Assembly: GCA_965216645.1 (NCBI GenBank)
Contig: CBDCGJ010000017.1
Location: forward strand, 15,075 to 79,074
DNA: 64,000 nt
Origin: CBDCGJ01 sp965216645
GTDB lineage: Bacteria > Pseudomonadota > Alphaproteobacteria > GCA-2731375
Direction of reading: 5' to 3'
The notes under the pieces are model-generated. The model was not told where the DNA came from. It made no database searches and saw only the letters and a list, made by a program, of their open reading frames with translations. Made by a program: the position numbers and the translations under genes. Shown one piece after another: positions 9,131 through 17,821 of this stretch; within the stretch, counting starts at the first letter, position 1; each line of letters begins with the position of its first letter.

Positions 9131-9508
9131 ATGCTCAAACTCACCTTCTGCTTACGCCGCCTACCCCATCTCTCCCTGGAAGAATTCCACCGCTATTGGC
9201 GCGAAGAACACGGGCCGTTGATGGAGAGGCACAAGCACGCGCTGGGGTATGTGCATTATGCGCAGGTGCATCGGGTGGCGGACGAACTGGGCGATGCGGT
9301 GGCGGCGGCGCGTGGGGGGCCGGTGCCTTATGACGGGATCGTCGAGGCCTGGTGGGCCAGCCGCGAGGATTTCGAGCGCGCCATGACCAGCCCCGAAGGC
9401 CGCGCCGCCGGCAAAGAACTGCTGGCAGACGAAAAAAACTTCATCGACCTCGCCAACTCCCCCATCTGGCTCGGCCAAGACCGCTTCCGCGTCGACGCCG
9501 AAGATTGA
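9131..9508 (+). CDS. EthD-domain protein (dimeric alpha/beta barrel)
   Basis: This 125-residue protein has the EthD layout: an N-terminal strand, EFHRYWREEHGPLMERH, YVHYAQVHRV, and a C-terminal YDGIVEAWWASREDFERAM segment. Such small proteins act as accessory or degradative factors in catabolic operons, and the reaction is not predictable. The start is set by homology with the truncated paralogue at 6251 and by GGTGGAACC upstream. It ends just before the palindromic element that carries IS copy 2. Confidence 0.75.
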   Translation: MLKLTFCLRRLPHLSLEEFHRYWREEHGPLMERHKHALGYVHYAQVHRVADELGDAVAAARGGPVPYDGIVEAWWASREDFERAMTSPEGRAAGKELLADEKNFIDLANSPIWLGQDRFRVDAED

Positions 9509-9528
9509 GCCAGCGGACGTGGGAAAGA

Positions 9529-9671
9529 AGCCACGGATGAACACCGATCAACACGGATATGCGCCGCTCGGCCCCCAACACCGCCTCCCGCTGCGCGCCC
9601 CACGCCACCGCCGCCGGCACTCCCCCGACAGTGTATCCGCGCACTCAATTTCATCTATGTCCATCTGTGTT
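9529..9671. repeat. Palindromic repeat interrupted by the second IS copy
   Basis: The left arm at 9529-9558 starts AGCCACGGATGAACACCG. The right arm at 9650-9671 (TTCATCTATGTCCATCTG) continues after the IS at 11048 with CATCGGTGGCTTA. The IS sits at the same point of the arm as in copy 1. Confidence 0.6.
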
Positions 9672-11047
9672 GTCTAATCGCATGCTGTTTTGTCAAGCTC
9701 TCCTGGCCATTAGTCTCCACCGCCGGTGAAGTGTTGTCTTCGTGGTCGACATGGTTGTCGCCGCATCATGGTGGTCGCTTGGTGAAGGTGTCTCCATGTT
9801 CATCACGCCGTATCCGGTGCGTTTGGCAACGGTCGGCAACACAGATAGCGAGATCACCTTGCACCGCGCTCCCGGCGGGGAGCCTTCGGGGCCTTTGCGA
9901 TGCTTGGGCCCGTTACGGAAGTTGTTTTCTAAGCCGCGTCCTCCTTGCCTTGCCATCTGAAGGCTTCGCCAGTGACCAGCATGCGGTGCAGGATCACCGC
10001 CAGCTTGCGCGCCACCGCGACCCGCGCTTTCTTCATGCCGGCACGCTTCGCCAGTTTCAGACCCCAGGCTTTGAGATGGCACCAGCGTCCCAGGCGCGAG
10101 AGGATCACCGTCGCGGCCTCGAACAGGTGGCCCCTGAGCAGCCGGTCGCCGCGCCGGGAGATCCGGCCGACATAGTCGACCTCGCCCGATTGATGGCGCC
10201 TCGGCGTCAGGCCGAGATAGGCGCCGACCGCATCGGAGCGGGAGAACCGGCTTGGATCGTCGATCACCGCGAGATAACTTTGCGCCACCACCAGGCCGAC
10301 CCCGGGGGCGCTGATCAGCAGGCGGCAACGCGGGTCTTGGGCGGCTTGCCGCGACAACAGGCGGTCCAGCCGCTTCAGTTGCTCGTCACAGGCCTGACGT
10401 AGCGCCAGCAGCGGCAGGACGATCTCCCCCAAGCTCGGGCGCTCGTCCAGCAGTTCCCGGACCCGCCCGGCGAAACGAGCGCCGCCGGCTTTGCCGACCT
10501 TTAAGCCGAAGACCTTCAAAAGGCCCCGGATCTGATTGCCGAGATCGCGGCGGGTCCGCACCACGGCGTCCCGCGCCACCACCAAACTGCGCCGCTCATG
10601 ACTCGTCAGATCCTTCACCCGAACCTCGCGGTACCAGCCGATGCGGGCGATCTGCGCCAGACCCGCCGCGTCGAGCGCATCCGTCTTGTTCAAACGCAGG
10701 GACAGTACATTCTTTGCATGACGGGCGTCGATGCAGACCGCCGGCAAACCGCGCTCGCGCAACCCGTGCCACAGCCAGGGCGACAAGCAACCGCTCTCAA
10801 AGACGACCCGCTCTATGACGCCGGCAAATCTCTCAAGCGCCCGGGCAATCGCATCAGGGCAGCTCCGCGCCTTGCCCCGCCAAACGGTCTCCCCACTCCC
10901 GTCCATCACACAAATGCTGGTCTCTTCCAACGAAACGTCCAATCCGACATAATTCAACATGGTCATTCTCCTTCTTTGCCTAACAGAGCGAATTGCAAAC
11001 AAACTCAGTTTAGGCCGGAGAATGACCAACTGCGATTACCCCATGTG
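9672..11047 (-). mobile_element. IS110-family (IS1111-like) element, copy 2, intact
   Basis: The 1376-bp element carries subterminal inverted octamers TAATCGCA (9675-9682) and TGCGATTA (11031-11038) and one transposase gene. The ends were inferred by comparing flanks with copy 1: both copies are bordered by ...CTGTGTT on the left and CATC(T/G)GTGG on the right, i.e. two halves of one repeat arm. Confidence 0.85.
9929..10960 (-). CDS. IS110-family transposase (DEDD recombinase)
   Basis: This 343-residue protein has the N-terminal RuvC-like DEDD domain (YVGLDVSLEET with D8, VVFESG, NKTDALDAAGLAQIAR) and the C-terminal Transposase_20 domain (LISAPGVGLVVAQSYLAVIDD, YLGLTPRRHQSGEVDYVGRI, GDRLLRGHLFEAA). 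The start at 10960 is preferred over 10966 because AAGGAG lies 7 bases upstream of it but only 1 base from the other. IS110 enzymes act through a Holliday-junction-like intermediate, and some are guided by an IS-encoded bridge RNA. The 240-bp non-coding stretch after the gene (9672-9928) is where such an RNA could be encoded; I did not identify one. Confidence 0.92.
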   Translation of the reverse strand: MLNYVGLDVSLEETSICVMDGSGETVWRGKARSCPDAIARALERFAGVIERVVFESGCLSPWLWHGLRERGLPAVCIDARHAKNVLSLRLNKTDALDAAGLAQIARIGWYREVRVKDLTSHERRSLVVARDAVVRTRRDLGNQIRGLLKVFGLKVGKAGGARFAGRVRELLDERPSLGEIVLPLLALRQACDEQLKRLDRLLSRQAAQDPRCRLLISAPGVGLVVAQSYLAVIDDPSRFSRSDAVGAYLGLTPRRHQSGEVDYVGRISRRGDRLLRGHLFEAATVILSRLGRWCHLKAWGLKLAKRAGMKKARVAVARKLAVILHRMLVTGEAFRWQGKEDAA

Positions 11048-11503
11048 CATCGGTGGCTTATTCAGTCATATCAAAAGTTAAATCCAGCTTTAAAATTTGT
11101 ACTCTCGCTCCGCTTGCCGATTGTGCTCGCGGCCATATCAATGGGATGCAGGGTGACTGGAGACAGCGCCGGCGCCGACCGCCTCTCCTCCCGCATCTCT
11201 GTCGCCGTCAATTCCGCCAAAGCGCAACCGCGCATCCGCGCATCCGCGCATCCAATTTCATCTGTGTTGAACGGTGTTCATCTGTGGTCGGCTTAGATGA
11301 TTTTAAAGTGAAGTTTAACTTAATATAGGAAATTTTCCAATCCGTCTTGTCGACATTGGTCGCGACCATTGTGATGGGATATGGGGCGGTCGGGGACGGC
11401 GCCGGGGCGCGCGAGGCGACAGCGGCTGACCCGACGTCGGCATAGACGGCTACGATACTTGAATAATCCCCGCCTGTTCAGGGTAACACCGGGAAAAACT
11501 TGT
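11048..11503. other. Intergenic stretch with repeat remnants and two weakly similar leader-like segments
   Basis: A CGCATCCG unit is repeated in tandem at 11229-11252 and is followed by an unoccupied copy of the IS target arm (11256-11290, CATCTGTGTTGAACGG and CATCTGTGGTCGG). Two segments, near 11115-11180 and 11350-11415, resemble each other and translate to leader-like peptides (VLAAISMGC and VATIVMGYG). Neither has a convincing start codon or a supported gene, so I treat them as possible remnants. Confidence 0.4.
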
Positions 11504-12326
11504 TTATCGCATCCGCACTCGATAACTGAAAAACAACTCTTGATAGCCTGGATTATGGTGACCGATGATCAAACTTCGTTGCGCCAGAGTTTCCTGATAA
11601 AGCATTGCACCGGTCGCCGCATCGATCAGGCCGTAACCGGCAATGCTGCTGTCGGCTGTCGCTACATTGCGGAAATTGTAGGGCCAGACGCCGCCGATCT
11701 GGAAGTAGAGCGCTTTGCGTCCCTCGAATTCGGTCGTCCCCCGATAGCGCCAGCGCATAACCATCTTGAACTGCGTCCTGGCTTCGAAAACCTGATTGTG
11801 GCTGACCCCGCTCTCCGGAAACCGGAGCGGTGAAAACATCCCATGTTGGCTGCCCAAGGGCCGGCGTTGCCCATCGGACGCAACAGCCTCCGCCTTGGCA
11901 ATGTCGCCGAAGGGGGTGACGAGGTAGCTTGCGAGCGTGGTTCTAAAGCTGTTTGCGTCGCCGCCGGAACAACGTGCGCGCGCATTGTCGAGAGTCGTGT
12001 CTAAGTTCTATCTTGTCGCCCTGCTGCAGTTGACGGTAAGAGCCCCCGCAGCGGCCCGATTTTCGCTGATCGCTCCCGTCTTTCCGCGTTAAAATTCGGA
12101 TCTCGACGAAAGTCTCTCCGCCGGAAAAGGGTCGGTAAGTGACTTTTTGCGGACTGGCGGTCGGCGTGACTTTGCCGGCGTAGTTCGTTTTCTCCGTCCA
12201 TTTGATGGACTCGGCTGTCGTCTGGCAGGCGGAGACGCCGCCGGCGACGAGTAACATCAGACCTATTCTCGCTAAAATTCCGGTTGTGAAATTGACATTG
12301 GGCAACGAAACAAACGTATTCTGCAT
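11504..12326 (-). pseudogene. Putative outer lipoprotein of unknown function, one frameshift
   Basis: The sequence begins MQNTFVSLPNVNF and has a hydrophobic leader ending in the lipobox-like GGVSAC, so the protein is probably a lipoprotein. The frame runs to QQGDKIELR near 12005. Removing one base there gives ELDTTLDNARARC and continues through VTPFGDIAKAEAV and VWPYNFRNVATADSS to a stop at 11504, about 275 residues in all. The mature part has no recognised domain. The break could be real or a single-base insertion error. The start is uncertain because further in-frame codons lie upstream. Confidence 0.55.
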
Positions 12327-12636
12327 AAATTGAACCTGAAAATTCGCGCGGCGTTCCGCATCCGCGCTTGCTTTACGATTAATGCCGACACGGTATGCAA
12401 TAATGTCGCGGAATGAAAGGCCGGAATCGGTGGGCCGCCAGGCGCGCTGGGGTCGGGATTCGGTGCGTATCCGCGTGTATCTTCGGTTCCCAACAATGTC
12501 GCCGCTATGCCGGATAGACGCTGGCAGGTTTTCCGGCTTGACGGTCTTTAGCGGTTCTCCCGCCCCGTCCTGCATCCACCATTGTCGCTTCCTCGCCTTT
12601 TCGTTATCTTCGCCGGCATTCAACGGATGGGTATTT

Positions 12637-13797
12637 ATGTCTCTTCTCGGTCGAAAAACTCCGGACACCGCGGCGGCCGCTGCCGAGGCAACCGGCGTGT
12701 TGCCGGCGCAGGCGTTGCAGGCGCTGGTGTCGGAAGGCACGATCCTGGCCGACGCGCCGCTGGTGGAGGGTCAGATACAGCCGGCCAGCATCGACCTGCG
12801 CCTTGGGCCCCGCGCCTATCGGGTGCGGGCGAGCTTCCTGCCCGGCGCCAAGGCCACGGTGGGCGAGAAGATCGACGCCTATCAGATGCATGCGATCGAC
12901 CTGAGCCAGGGCGCGGTGCTGGAGCGGGGCTGCGTCTATATCGTGCCGCTGATGGAGGCGCTGGACCTGCCAGACCGGCTGACCGGCATGGCCAATCCGA
13001 AAAGCTCCACCGGGCGGCTGGATATCTTCACCCGTCTGATCACCGATTACGCCACCGCCTTCGACCGGATCGACGCGGGCTATACCGGGCCGCTCTACGC
13101 CGAGATCGCGCCGCGCACCTTCTCCGTCCTGGCGCGCCAGGGCGACCGGTTGAGCCAGCTGCGCCTGCGCCGGGGCCGCAAGAGCTTCGGCGATCGGGAG
13201 ACCCAGCGCCTGCATGACCGCATTCCCCTGGCCCAGACCGGCGACGGCGCGCCGGTGACCATCGCCGACGGCGTCGCCCTGACCATCGACCTGCACGGCG
13301 CCGACGAAAGCGGCCTGATCGGCTACCGCGCGCGCCACCACGCGCCGCTGATCGATCTCAGCCAGGTCGGCATCTATGAAGCGGACGATTATTGGGAGCC
13401 GATCTACCGCGGCCGCGGCGGGACGGACACGGATAGCGACACCCTGGTCCTAAACCCGGACGATTTCTATATCCTGGCGAGCCGGGAAGCGGTGACGATC
13501 CCGCCCGACCACGCCGCCGAAATGGTGCCCTACGATACGCTGGTCGGCGAATTCCGCGTCCACTATGCCGGCTTCTTCGATCCCGGCTTCGGCTATGCGG
13601 AGGCCGGCGGCAGCGGCACCCGCGCCGTGCTGGAAGTACGCAGCCACGACGTCCCCTTTCTGCTGGAACACGGCCAGACCATCGGCCGCCTGGTCTACGA
13701 ACCGATGACGCAAGTGCCGGATCAGCTCTACGGCGTCGACATCGGCTCTAACTACCAACAGCAAACCCTGGCGCTGGCCAAGCAGTTCAAGCGCTGA
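12637..13797 (+). CDS. dcd: 2'-deoxycytidine 5'-triphosphate deaminase, long two-domain form
   Basis: This 386-residue protein is about twice the length of classic dCTP deaminase and carries two copies of the dUTPase-like beta fold. The first has ASIDLRLG and MANPKSSTGRLDIF (the SSxxR-like motif). The second has AGFFDPGFG...AVLEVRSHDV, matching the conserved DPGF and catalytic Glu region. It converts dCTP to dUTP for thymidylate synthesis. The start at ATG 12637 is chosen because the domain begins soon after; further upstream codons would extend into the divergent lipoprotein gene. The ribosome site is weak (GGATGG). Confidence 0.8.
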   Translation: MSLLGRKTPDTAAAAAEATGVLPAQALQALVSEGTILADAPLVEGQIQPASIDLRLGPRAYRVRASFLPGAKATVGEKIDAYQMHAIDLSQGAVLERGCVYIVPLMEALDLPDRLTGMANPKSSTGRLDIFTRLITDYATAFDRIDAGYTGPLYAEIAPRTFSVLARQGDRLSQLRLRRGRKSFGDRETQRLHDRIPLAQTGDGAPVTIADGVALTIDLHGADESGLIGYRARHHAPLIDLSQVGIYEADDYWEPIYRGRGGTDTDSDTLVLNPDDFYILASREAVTIPPDHAAEMVPYDTLVGEFRVHYAGFFDPGFGYAEAGGSGTRAVLEVRSHDVPFLLEHGQTIGRLVYEPMTQVPDQLYGVDIGSNYQQQTLALAKQFKR

Positions 13798-13853
13798 CCA
13801 TCCAAGAAGCGCGAATGAATACGGACAATCGCAGTTGTAAAGGCGCACCCTCT

Positions 13854-13888
13854 TGATCGGTGTTTATCTGTGTCCATCTGTGGTTTAT
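13854..13888. repeat. Unoccupied copy of the IS target repeat arm
   Basis: The sequence GATCGGTGTTTATCTGTG followed by TCCATCTGTGG matches the right arm split by the two IS110 copies and is uninterrupted here. It shows what the target looks like without the insertion. Confidence 0.5.
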
Positions 13889-13904
13889 TGAACCAATCTA
13901 GATC

Positions 13905-14080
13905 GTCATTCCGGCCGGAGCGCCGGAATCTCTTGCCGAACGACACGCCTGTTTCGACGAGATCCCGGCTCAAGGCCGGAATGACATACCCTCTCCGTCA
14001 TCCCGGCCGGAGTGCCGGGATCGTCACAGGCTCGGTGTCTGAAACGATCCTGGATATCGCTAAAGCGATTCCGGGATGAC
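13905..14080. repeat. Two adjacent dispersed palindromic repeats
   Basis: One copy runs 13905-13985 (GTCATTCCGG to CCGGAATGAC) and the next 13997-14080 (GTCATCCCGG to CCGGGATGAC). The second matches the copies at 2634 and 61313. They fill most of the 338-bp gap between dcd and the TldE gene, which holds no other feature. Confidence 0.7.
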
Positions 14081-14135
14081 GAGAAAGGGAAAAACAGAAC
14101 AGCGTTGATGACGAAAAGTGTTGATGGAGTCCTAT

Positions 14136-15491
14136 ATGACCGAGCCCGACGGCGAGATCGCCGCGCAATTGAACCTGCTGGAAGACGCCATCGCCCAGGC
14201 CAAGGCGGCCGGGGCCGATGCGGCGGACGCGTTGATGTATGAGAGCATCTCGCTCGAGGCCAGCTACCGCCTCGGTGCGCGGGAGGATCTGGAGCGGTCG
14301 GAATCGAAAAGCCTGGGCCTGCGCGTTTTCGTCGGCCAGCGGCAGGCGGCCGTCTCCTCCGACGATCTGTCGCTGGCGGCGGTGAAGGAGATGGCACCCC
14401 GCGCCGTGGCCATGGCAAAGGCGGCGCCGGAAGACCCCTATTGCGGCCTCGGCGATCCGGACCTGATGTGCCGGAACATCCGCGACCTCGACCTCTTCGA
14501 CGACGGCGAGCCGGGGCCGGACGATCTGTACGACATGGCGCGGACGGCGGAGGAAGCGGCGCTTGCCGTCGACGGCGTCACCAATTCCGAAGGCGGCGGC
14601 GCCGGCTGGGGCCGGGTCGCCCTGGCCCTGGCGACTAGCGGCGGTTTCGCCGGCGGCTATCGCGGCTCCAGCCATAGCCTCTCCGCCTCCGTCCTCGCCG
14701 GCGAGGGCACGGGCATGGAGCGGGATTACGAATTCTCCTCCTGCCATCACGCGGAAGACCTGTGGGACGCGGCGCGCATCGGCCGGGCGGCGGGCGAGAA
14801 GGCGGTTGCCCGCCTGAACCCGCGCAAAGTCGAGACCCAGACGGCGCCGGTAATCTTCGATCCGCGGGTCTCACGCAGCCTGCTCGGGCATCTTGCGGGC
14901 GCGATCAACGGCGCCAGTGTCGCCCGCGGCACCAGCTTCCTGAAGGACAAGCTGGGTCAGGCGATCCTGCCGGCGGGCCTGAACGTGATCGACGATCCGC
15001 ACCGGCCGCGCGGCCTCTCCTCCAAACCCTTCGATGGCGAAGGCGCGGAGAATAAACGCTGGGCGCTGGTGGAAGACGGGGTCTTGACCACCTGGCTGCT
15101 CGACACCGCGTCGGCCAAGCAATTGGGCCTGACCAGTACCGGCCACGCCTCCCGCGGCGTCGGCGGCCCGCCCTCCCCCTCGACCACCAATCTGTATCTC
15201 GAAGCGGGCGGCGACAGCCCGGAAGACCTGATCGCGGACATCAAGAGCGGCTTCTACGTCACCGAACTGATCGGCTTCGGCGTCAATCAGGTGACCGGCG
15301 ACTACAGTCGAGGCGCCAGCGGCTTCTGGATCGAGAACGGGCAGAAAAGCTTCCCGGTCTCGGAACTGACCATCGCCAGCAATCTCGCCGACATGTTCGC
15401 GCGCCTGCGACCGGCCAGCGATCTCGAGTTCCGCTACGGCCACAACGCGCCGACGATCCGTATCGACGACATGGCGGTGGCCGGCGCGTGA
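14136..15491 (+). CDS. pmbA: TldE/PmbA family metalloprotease subunit
   Basis: This 451-residue protein matches the PmbA/TldE family from end to end (SESKSLGLRVFVGQRQA, SSDDLSLAAV, SLSASVLAGEG, DNPHRPRG-like IDDPHRPRGLSSKPFDGEG, TGDYSRGASGFWIENG). TldE partners TldD, which holds the zinc site, to trim peptides such as modified peptide antibiotics. TldE itself lacks HExxxH, as here. The start at 14136 is favoured by GGAG six bases upstream; GTG 14118 and ATG 14124 are possible. The stop overlaps the next gene's GTG by 4 bp. Confidence 0.88.
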   Translation: MTEPDGEIAAQLNLLEDAIAQAKAAGADAADALMYESISLEASYRLGAREDLERSESKSLGLRVFVGQRQAAVSSDDLSLAAVKEMAPRAVAMAKAAPEDPYCGLGDPDLMCRNIRDLDLFDDGEPGPDDLYDMARTAEEAALAVDGVTNSEGGGAGWGRVALALATSGGFAGGYRGSSHSLSASVLAGEGTGMERDYEFSSCHHAEDLWDAARIGRAAGEKAVARLNPRKVETQTAPVIFDPRVSRSLLGHLAGAINGASVARGTSFLKDKLGQAILPAGLNVIDDPHRPRGLSSKPFDGEGAENKRWALVEDGVLTTWLLDTASAKQLGLTSTGHASRGVGGPPSPSTTNLYLEAGGDSPEDLIADIKSGFYVTELIGFGVNQVTGDYSRGASGFWIENGQKSFPVSELTIASNLADMFARLRPASDLEFRYGHNAPTIRIDDMAVAGA

Positions 15492-16291
15492 GCGATTTCG
15501 AAACCGAGTTGGCGCTGTTGACCGCCGCCGCCCGCGACGCCGGGCCGGTGGCGATGAAGTATTTCAAGGGCAAAGTGAAGAGCTGGGACAAGGGCGACGA
15601 CGACCCGGTCTCCGAAGCCGATCACGCCGTCAACGACGTGCTGCGCGACGCACTGACAGGCGCCAGGCCCGGCTACGGCTGGCTGTCCGAGGAGGACGAC
15701 GACGACCGCGGCCGCCTGGACAAGGACCGGGTCTGGGTTGTCGACCCGATCGACGGCACCCGAAGCTTCCTCAAGAAAACGCCGGAGTTCACCATCTGCG
15801 CCGGTCTGGTGGAACATGGCCGGCCGGTCGCCGGCGTCGTCTATAATCCGGCCAAGGACGAGCTGTTCGAAGCCACGGCCGGGGGTGGCGCCCGCCTCAA
15901 CGGCAAGGCCATCCAGGTCAATCACGACGCCGAACTCGACAGCGCCCGACTGTTGGCGGGCCGGAAGATCTTCGAGCGGGCCGGCTGGCGCAACATGCCG
16001 CGCAACGCCACCTACGCCTATGTCAATTCCATCGCCTATCGGATGATGATGGTCGCCTGCGGCCGCCACGACGGCTGCGTCTCCCTGGCGGAGAAGTCGG
16101 ACTGGGATATCGCCGCCGCCGAGCTGATCGTGCTGGAAGCCGGCGGCGCCGTCACCACCAGCCGGCGCGAAGGTTTCCTCTACAATCGGCCAACACCTGT
16201 CCACCGCTCCCTCATCATCGCCCCGCCGCGGCTGCATGGGGAACTGCTGGACTTCATCGACGATATTCGTCCGGCGGGGAAAAACTGGTAA
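15488..16291 (+). CDS. Inositol-monophosphatase-family phosphatase, CysQ-like
   Basis: This 267-residue protein carries the family's metal and substrate motifs: DPVSEADHAVND, WLSEEDDDD, WVVDPIDGTRSF and EKSDWDIAAAELIVLEAGG. These lithium-sensitive phosphatases remove phosphate from inositol phosphates or 3'-phosphoadenosine 5'-phosphate. The strong similarity in layout to CysQ and the pairing with pmbA, common in alphaproteobacteria, favour a CysQ-like role. The start is GTG, overlapping the previous stop (GTGA), so the two genes are translationally coupled. Confidence 0.82.
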   Translation: MSDFETELALLTAAARDAGPVAMKYFKGKVKSWDKGDDDPVSEADHAVNDVLRDALTGARPGYGWLSEEDDDDRGRLDKDRVWVVDPIDGTRSFLKKTPEFTICAGLVEHGRPVAGVVYNPAKDELFEATAGGGARLNGKAIQVNHDAELDSARLLAGRKIFERAGWRNMPRNATYAYVNSIAYRMMMVACGRHDGCVSLAEKSDWDIAAAELIVLEAGGAVTTSRREGFLYNRPTPVHRSLIIAPPRLHGELLDFIDDIRPAGKNW

Positions 16292-16613
16292 ATTTAGCGT
16301 CGTTGTCTTTCAAACTGACAACTATGACCGGCCGCGTTCTTGCCTTGAACGGCTACCAATGAAGTTTAGTTGATTCTGAATGGCGGGAAACTGTACCGAA
16401 AGGGCGCGGCCGGCAACGTCTTCCGACCTGGCGGAAGCCACCGGAAGCGCGAATATCGCGCCATTTTCTGATCGAAACGTGTACGCTAAACCGTATCAAG
16501 TTTAACAGTTTTTTCACCACACTCCCCTAATTATAGCGTCGTTCACGCCCAATGTGCGTCTTTTCGACCGGCATTTTGGCGAAATTTTTATGAGTTAAGG
16601 AGACTTCATCGAA
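16292..16613. other. Intergenic region upstream of the FIST gene
   Basis: These 322 bases are AT-richer near 16490-16530 and should hold the promoter of the FIST/histidine-kinase pair. I see no gene, clear terminator hairpin or repeat. Confidence 0.4.
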
Positions 16614-17810
16614 ATGGCGACATGGATGGGAACCGCGCTGGCCAGCGGCGATGATAGCCGGGAAACGGCTCGGCAGGCGGCGCAGCAGGCAATGGACAAG
16701 ATGGGGAACCGCGATCAACTGAAGCTCTGTATTGTCTATGCCAACGCGGATTACGATCTGAACGAAGTGGTCGGCGCGATCCGCGAATTGACCGGTGACG
16801 CGCCGCTGATCGGCTGTAGCAGCACCGGCGAATTTACCGATAACTCCGCCGCGACCGGGGCCGTCGTGGTCACCATGATCGCTTCCGACAAGTTCGAGGT
16901 GCGCCTCGGGTCGGCCAGCCAATACAATCAAGACATTAGGTTGGCGGTCAGCAAGGCGACATCCGGTTTCCTAGCCCGTACCGCCGACAAAGGTATCCGG
17001 GCCGGCTGGCGCGGCCGCACATTGCTGCTGTTCACGGACGGCCTGGCCGGCGCCGGAGAAGACCTGATCGACGAACTCATCACGCAAACCGGGATGCAAT
17101 ATCAGCTTTTCGGTGGCGCCGCGGCAGACAATGCGGAATTTCGCAGCACCTATGTGTTCCACGACGATCAGGTATTGACCGATTCCTTCGTGGTTGCCGA
17201 GATCCTGACCGCCGAACCATTTGCGATCGCCGCCGAACATGGCTGGCGTCCCCTAGATGGTCCCTATCGGGTCACCAGGGCCGAGGGCAAACATCTCTAC
17301 GAACTGAACGGTCGACCGGCTTGGCAGGTCTACAAGGACTTCGCCGACCGGCACAATCTAACCATCGAAGAAGGCGGTGAAGCCGGGTTCCTGATGCGGT
17401 TTATCCTCGGTGTCGAGGTGGAGGATTCGGTCCGGCCGAAGCTGCGTGTTCCCCTCGGTCTCACCGCTGACGGCGTCCTGCTCTGCGCGGCCGAAATCTC
17501 CGAAGGCGAGGTGGTCTACATCATGTCGAGCGAAGACAATAGCGATATTGTCGCCAGCGGCCGCACGGCGTTGGATCGGGCCCGCCGGAACATAAACTCC
17601 GAAAAAGTCGCCGGCGCACTGGTTTTCGAATGCGTCGCCACCCGTTTGCATTTGGACAACCGTTTTGAGGAGCTGGCACGGCAAACGGCGGAAGCTGTCG
17701 AGCCAAGCGCGCTCATGGGCTGCGCGTGCTTCGGCCAATTGGCGCGGACCCACGACGAGTTCTCCGGCCAGGGCTGCGCCACCTCCCTCGTCTGTTTGAT
17801 TCCCGCCTGA
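16614..17810 (+). CDS. FIST-domain sensor protein (NosP-like)
   Basis: This 398-residue protein has FIST_N (about residues 30-220: LKLCIVYANADYDLNEVVGAI, APLIGCSSTGEFTD, LLLFTDGLAGAGEDLID, QLFGGAAADN) and FIST_C (about 225-390: YELNGRPAWQVYKDF, ALVFECVATRLHL, MGCACFGQLA). FIST proteins bind small ligands. Some, named NosP, bind haem and nitric oxide and control a histidine kinase encoded next door, as is the case here (11-bp gap). The haem ligand cannot be assigned by eye. It starts at ATG 16614 after TAAGGAG. Ligand and output remain inference. Confidence 0.85.
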   Translation: MATWMGTALASGDDSRETARQAAQQAMDKMGNRDQLKLCIVYANADYDLNEVVGAIRELTGDAPLIGCSSTGEFTDNSAATGAVVVTMIASDKFEVRLGSASQYNQDIRLAVSKATSGFLARTADKGIRAGWRGRTLLLFTDGLAGAGEDLIDELITQTGMQYQLFGGAAADNAEFRSTYVFHDDQVLTDSFVVAEILTAEPFAIAAEHGWRPLDGPYRVTRAEGKHLYELNGRPAWQVYKDFADRHNLTIEEGGEAGFLMRFILGVEVEDSVRPKLRVPLGLTADGVLLCAAEISEGEVVYIMSSEDNSDIVASGRTALDRARRNINSEKVAGALVFECVATRLHLDNRFEELARQTAEAVEPSALMGCACFGQLARTHDEFSGQGCATSLVCLIPA

Positions 17811-17821
17811 TAAGGATCGCA

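Noticed and set aside
9672..9928. A defined bridge RNA in the IS110-type element
   Set aside because: The non-coding stretch is in the right place for some members, but I could not identify a fold with target- and donor-matching loops by eye.
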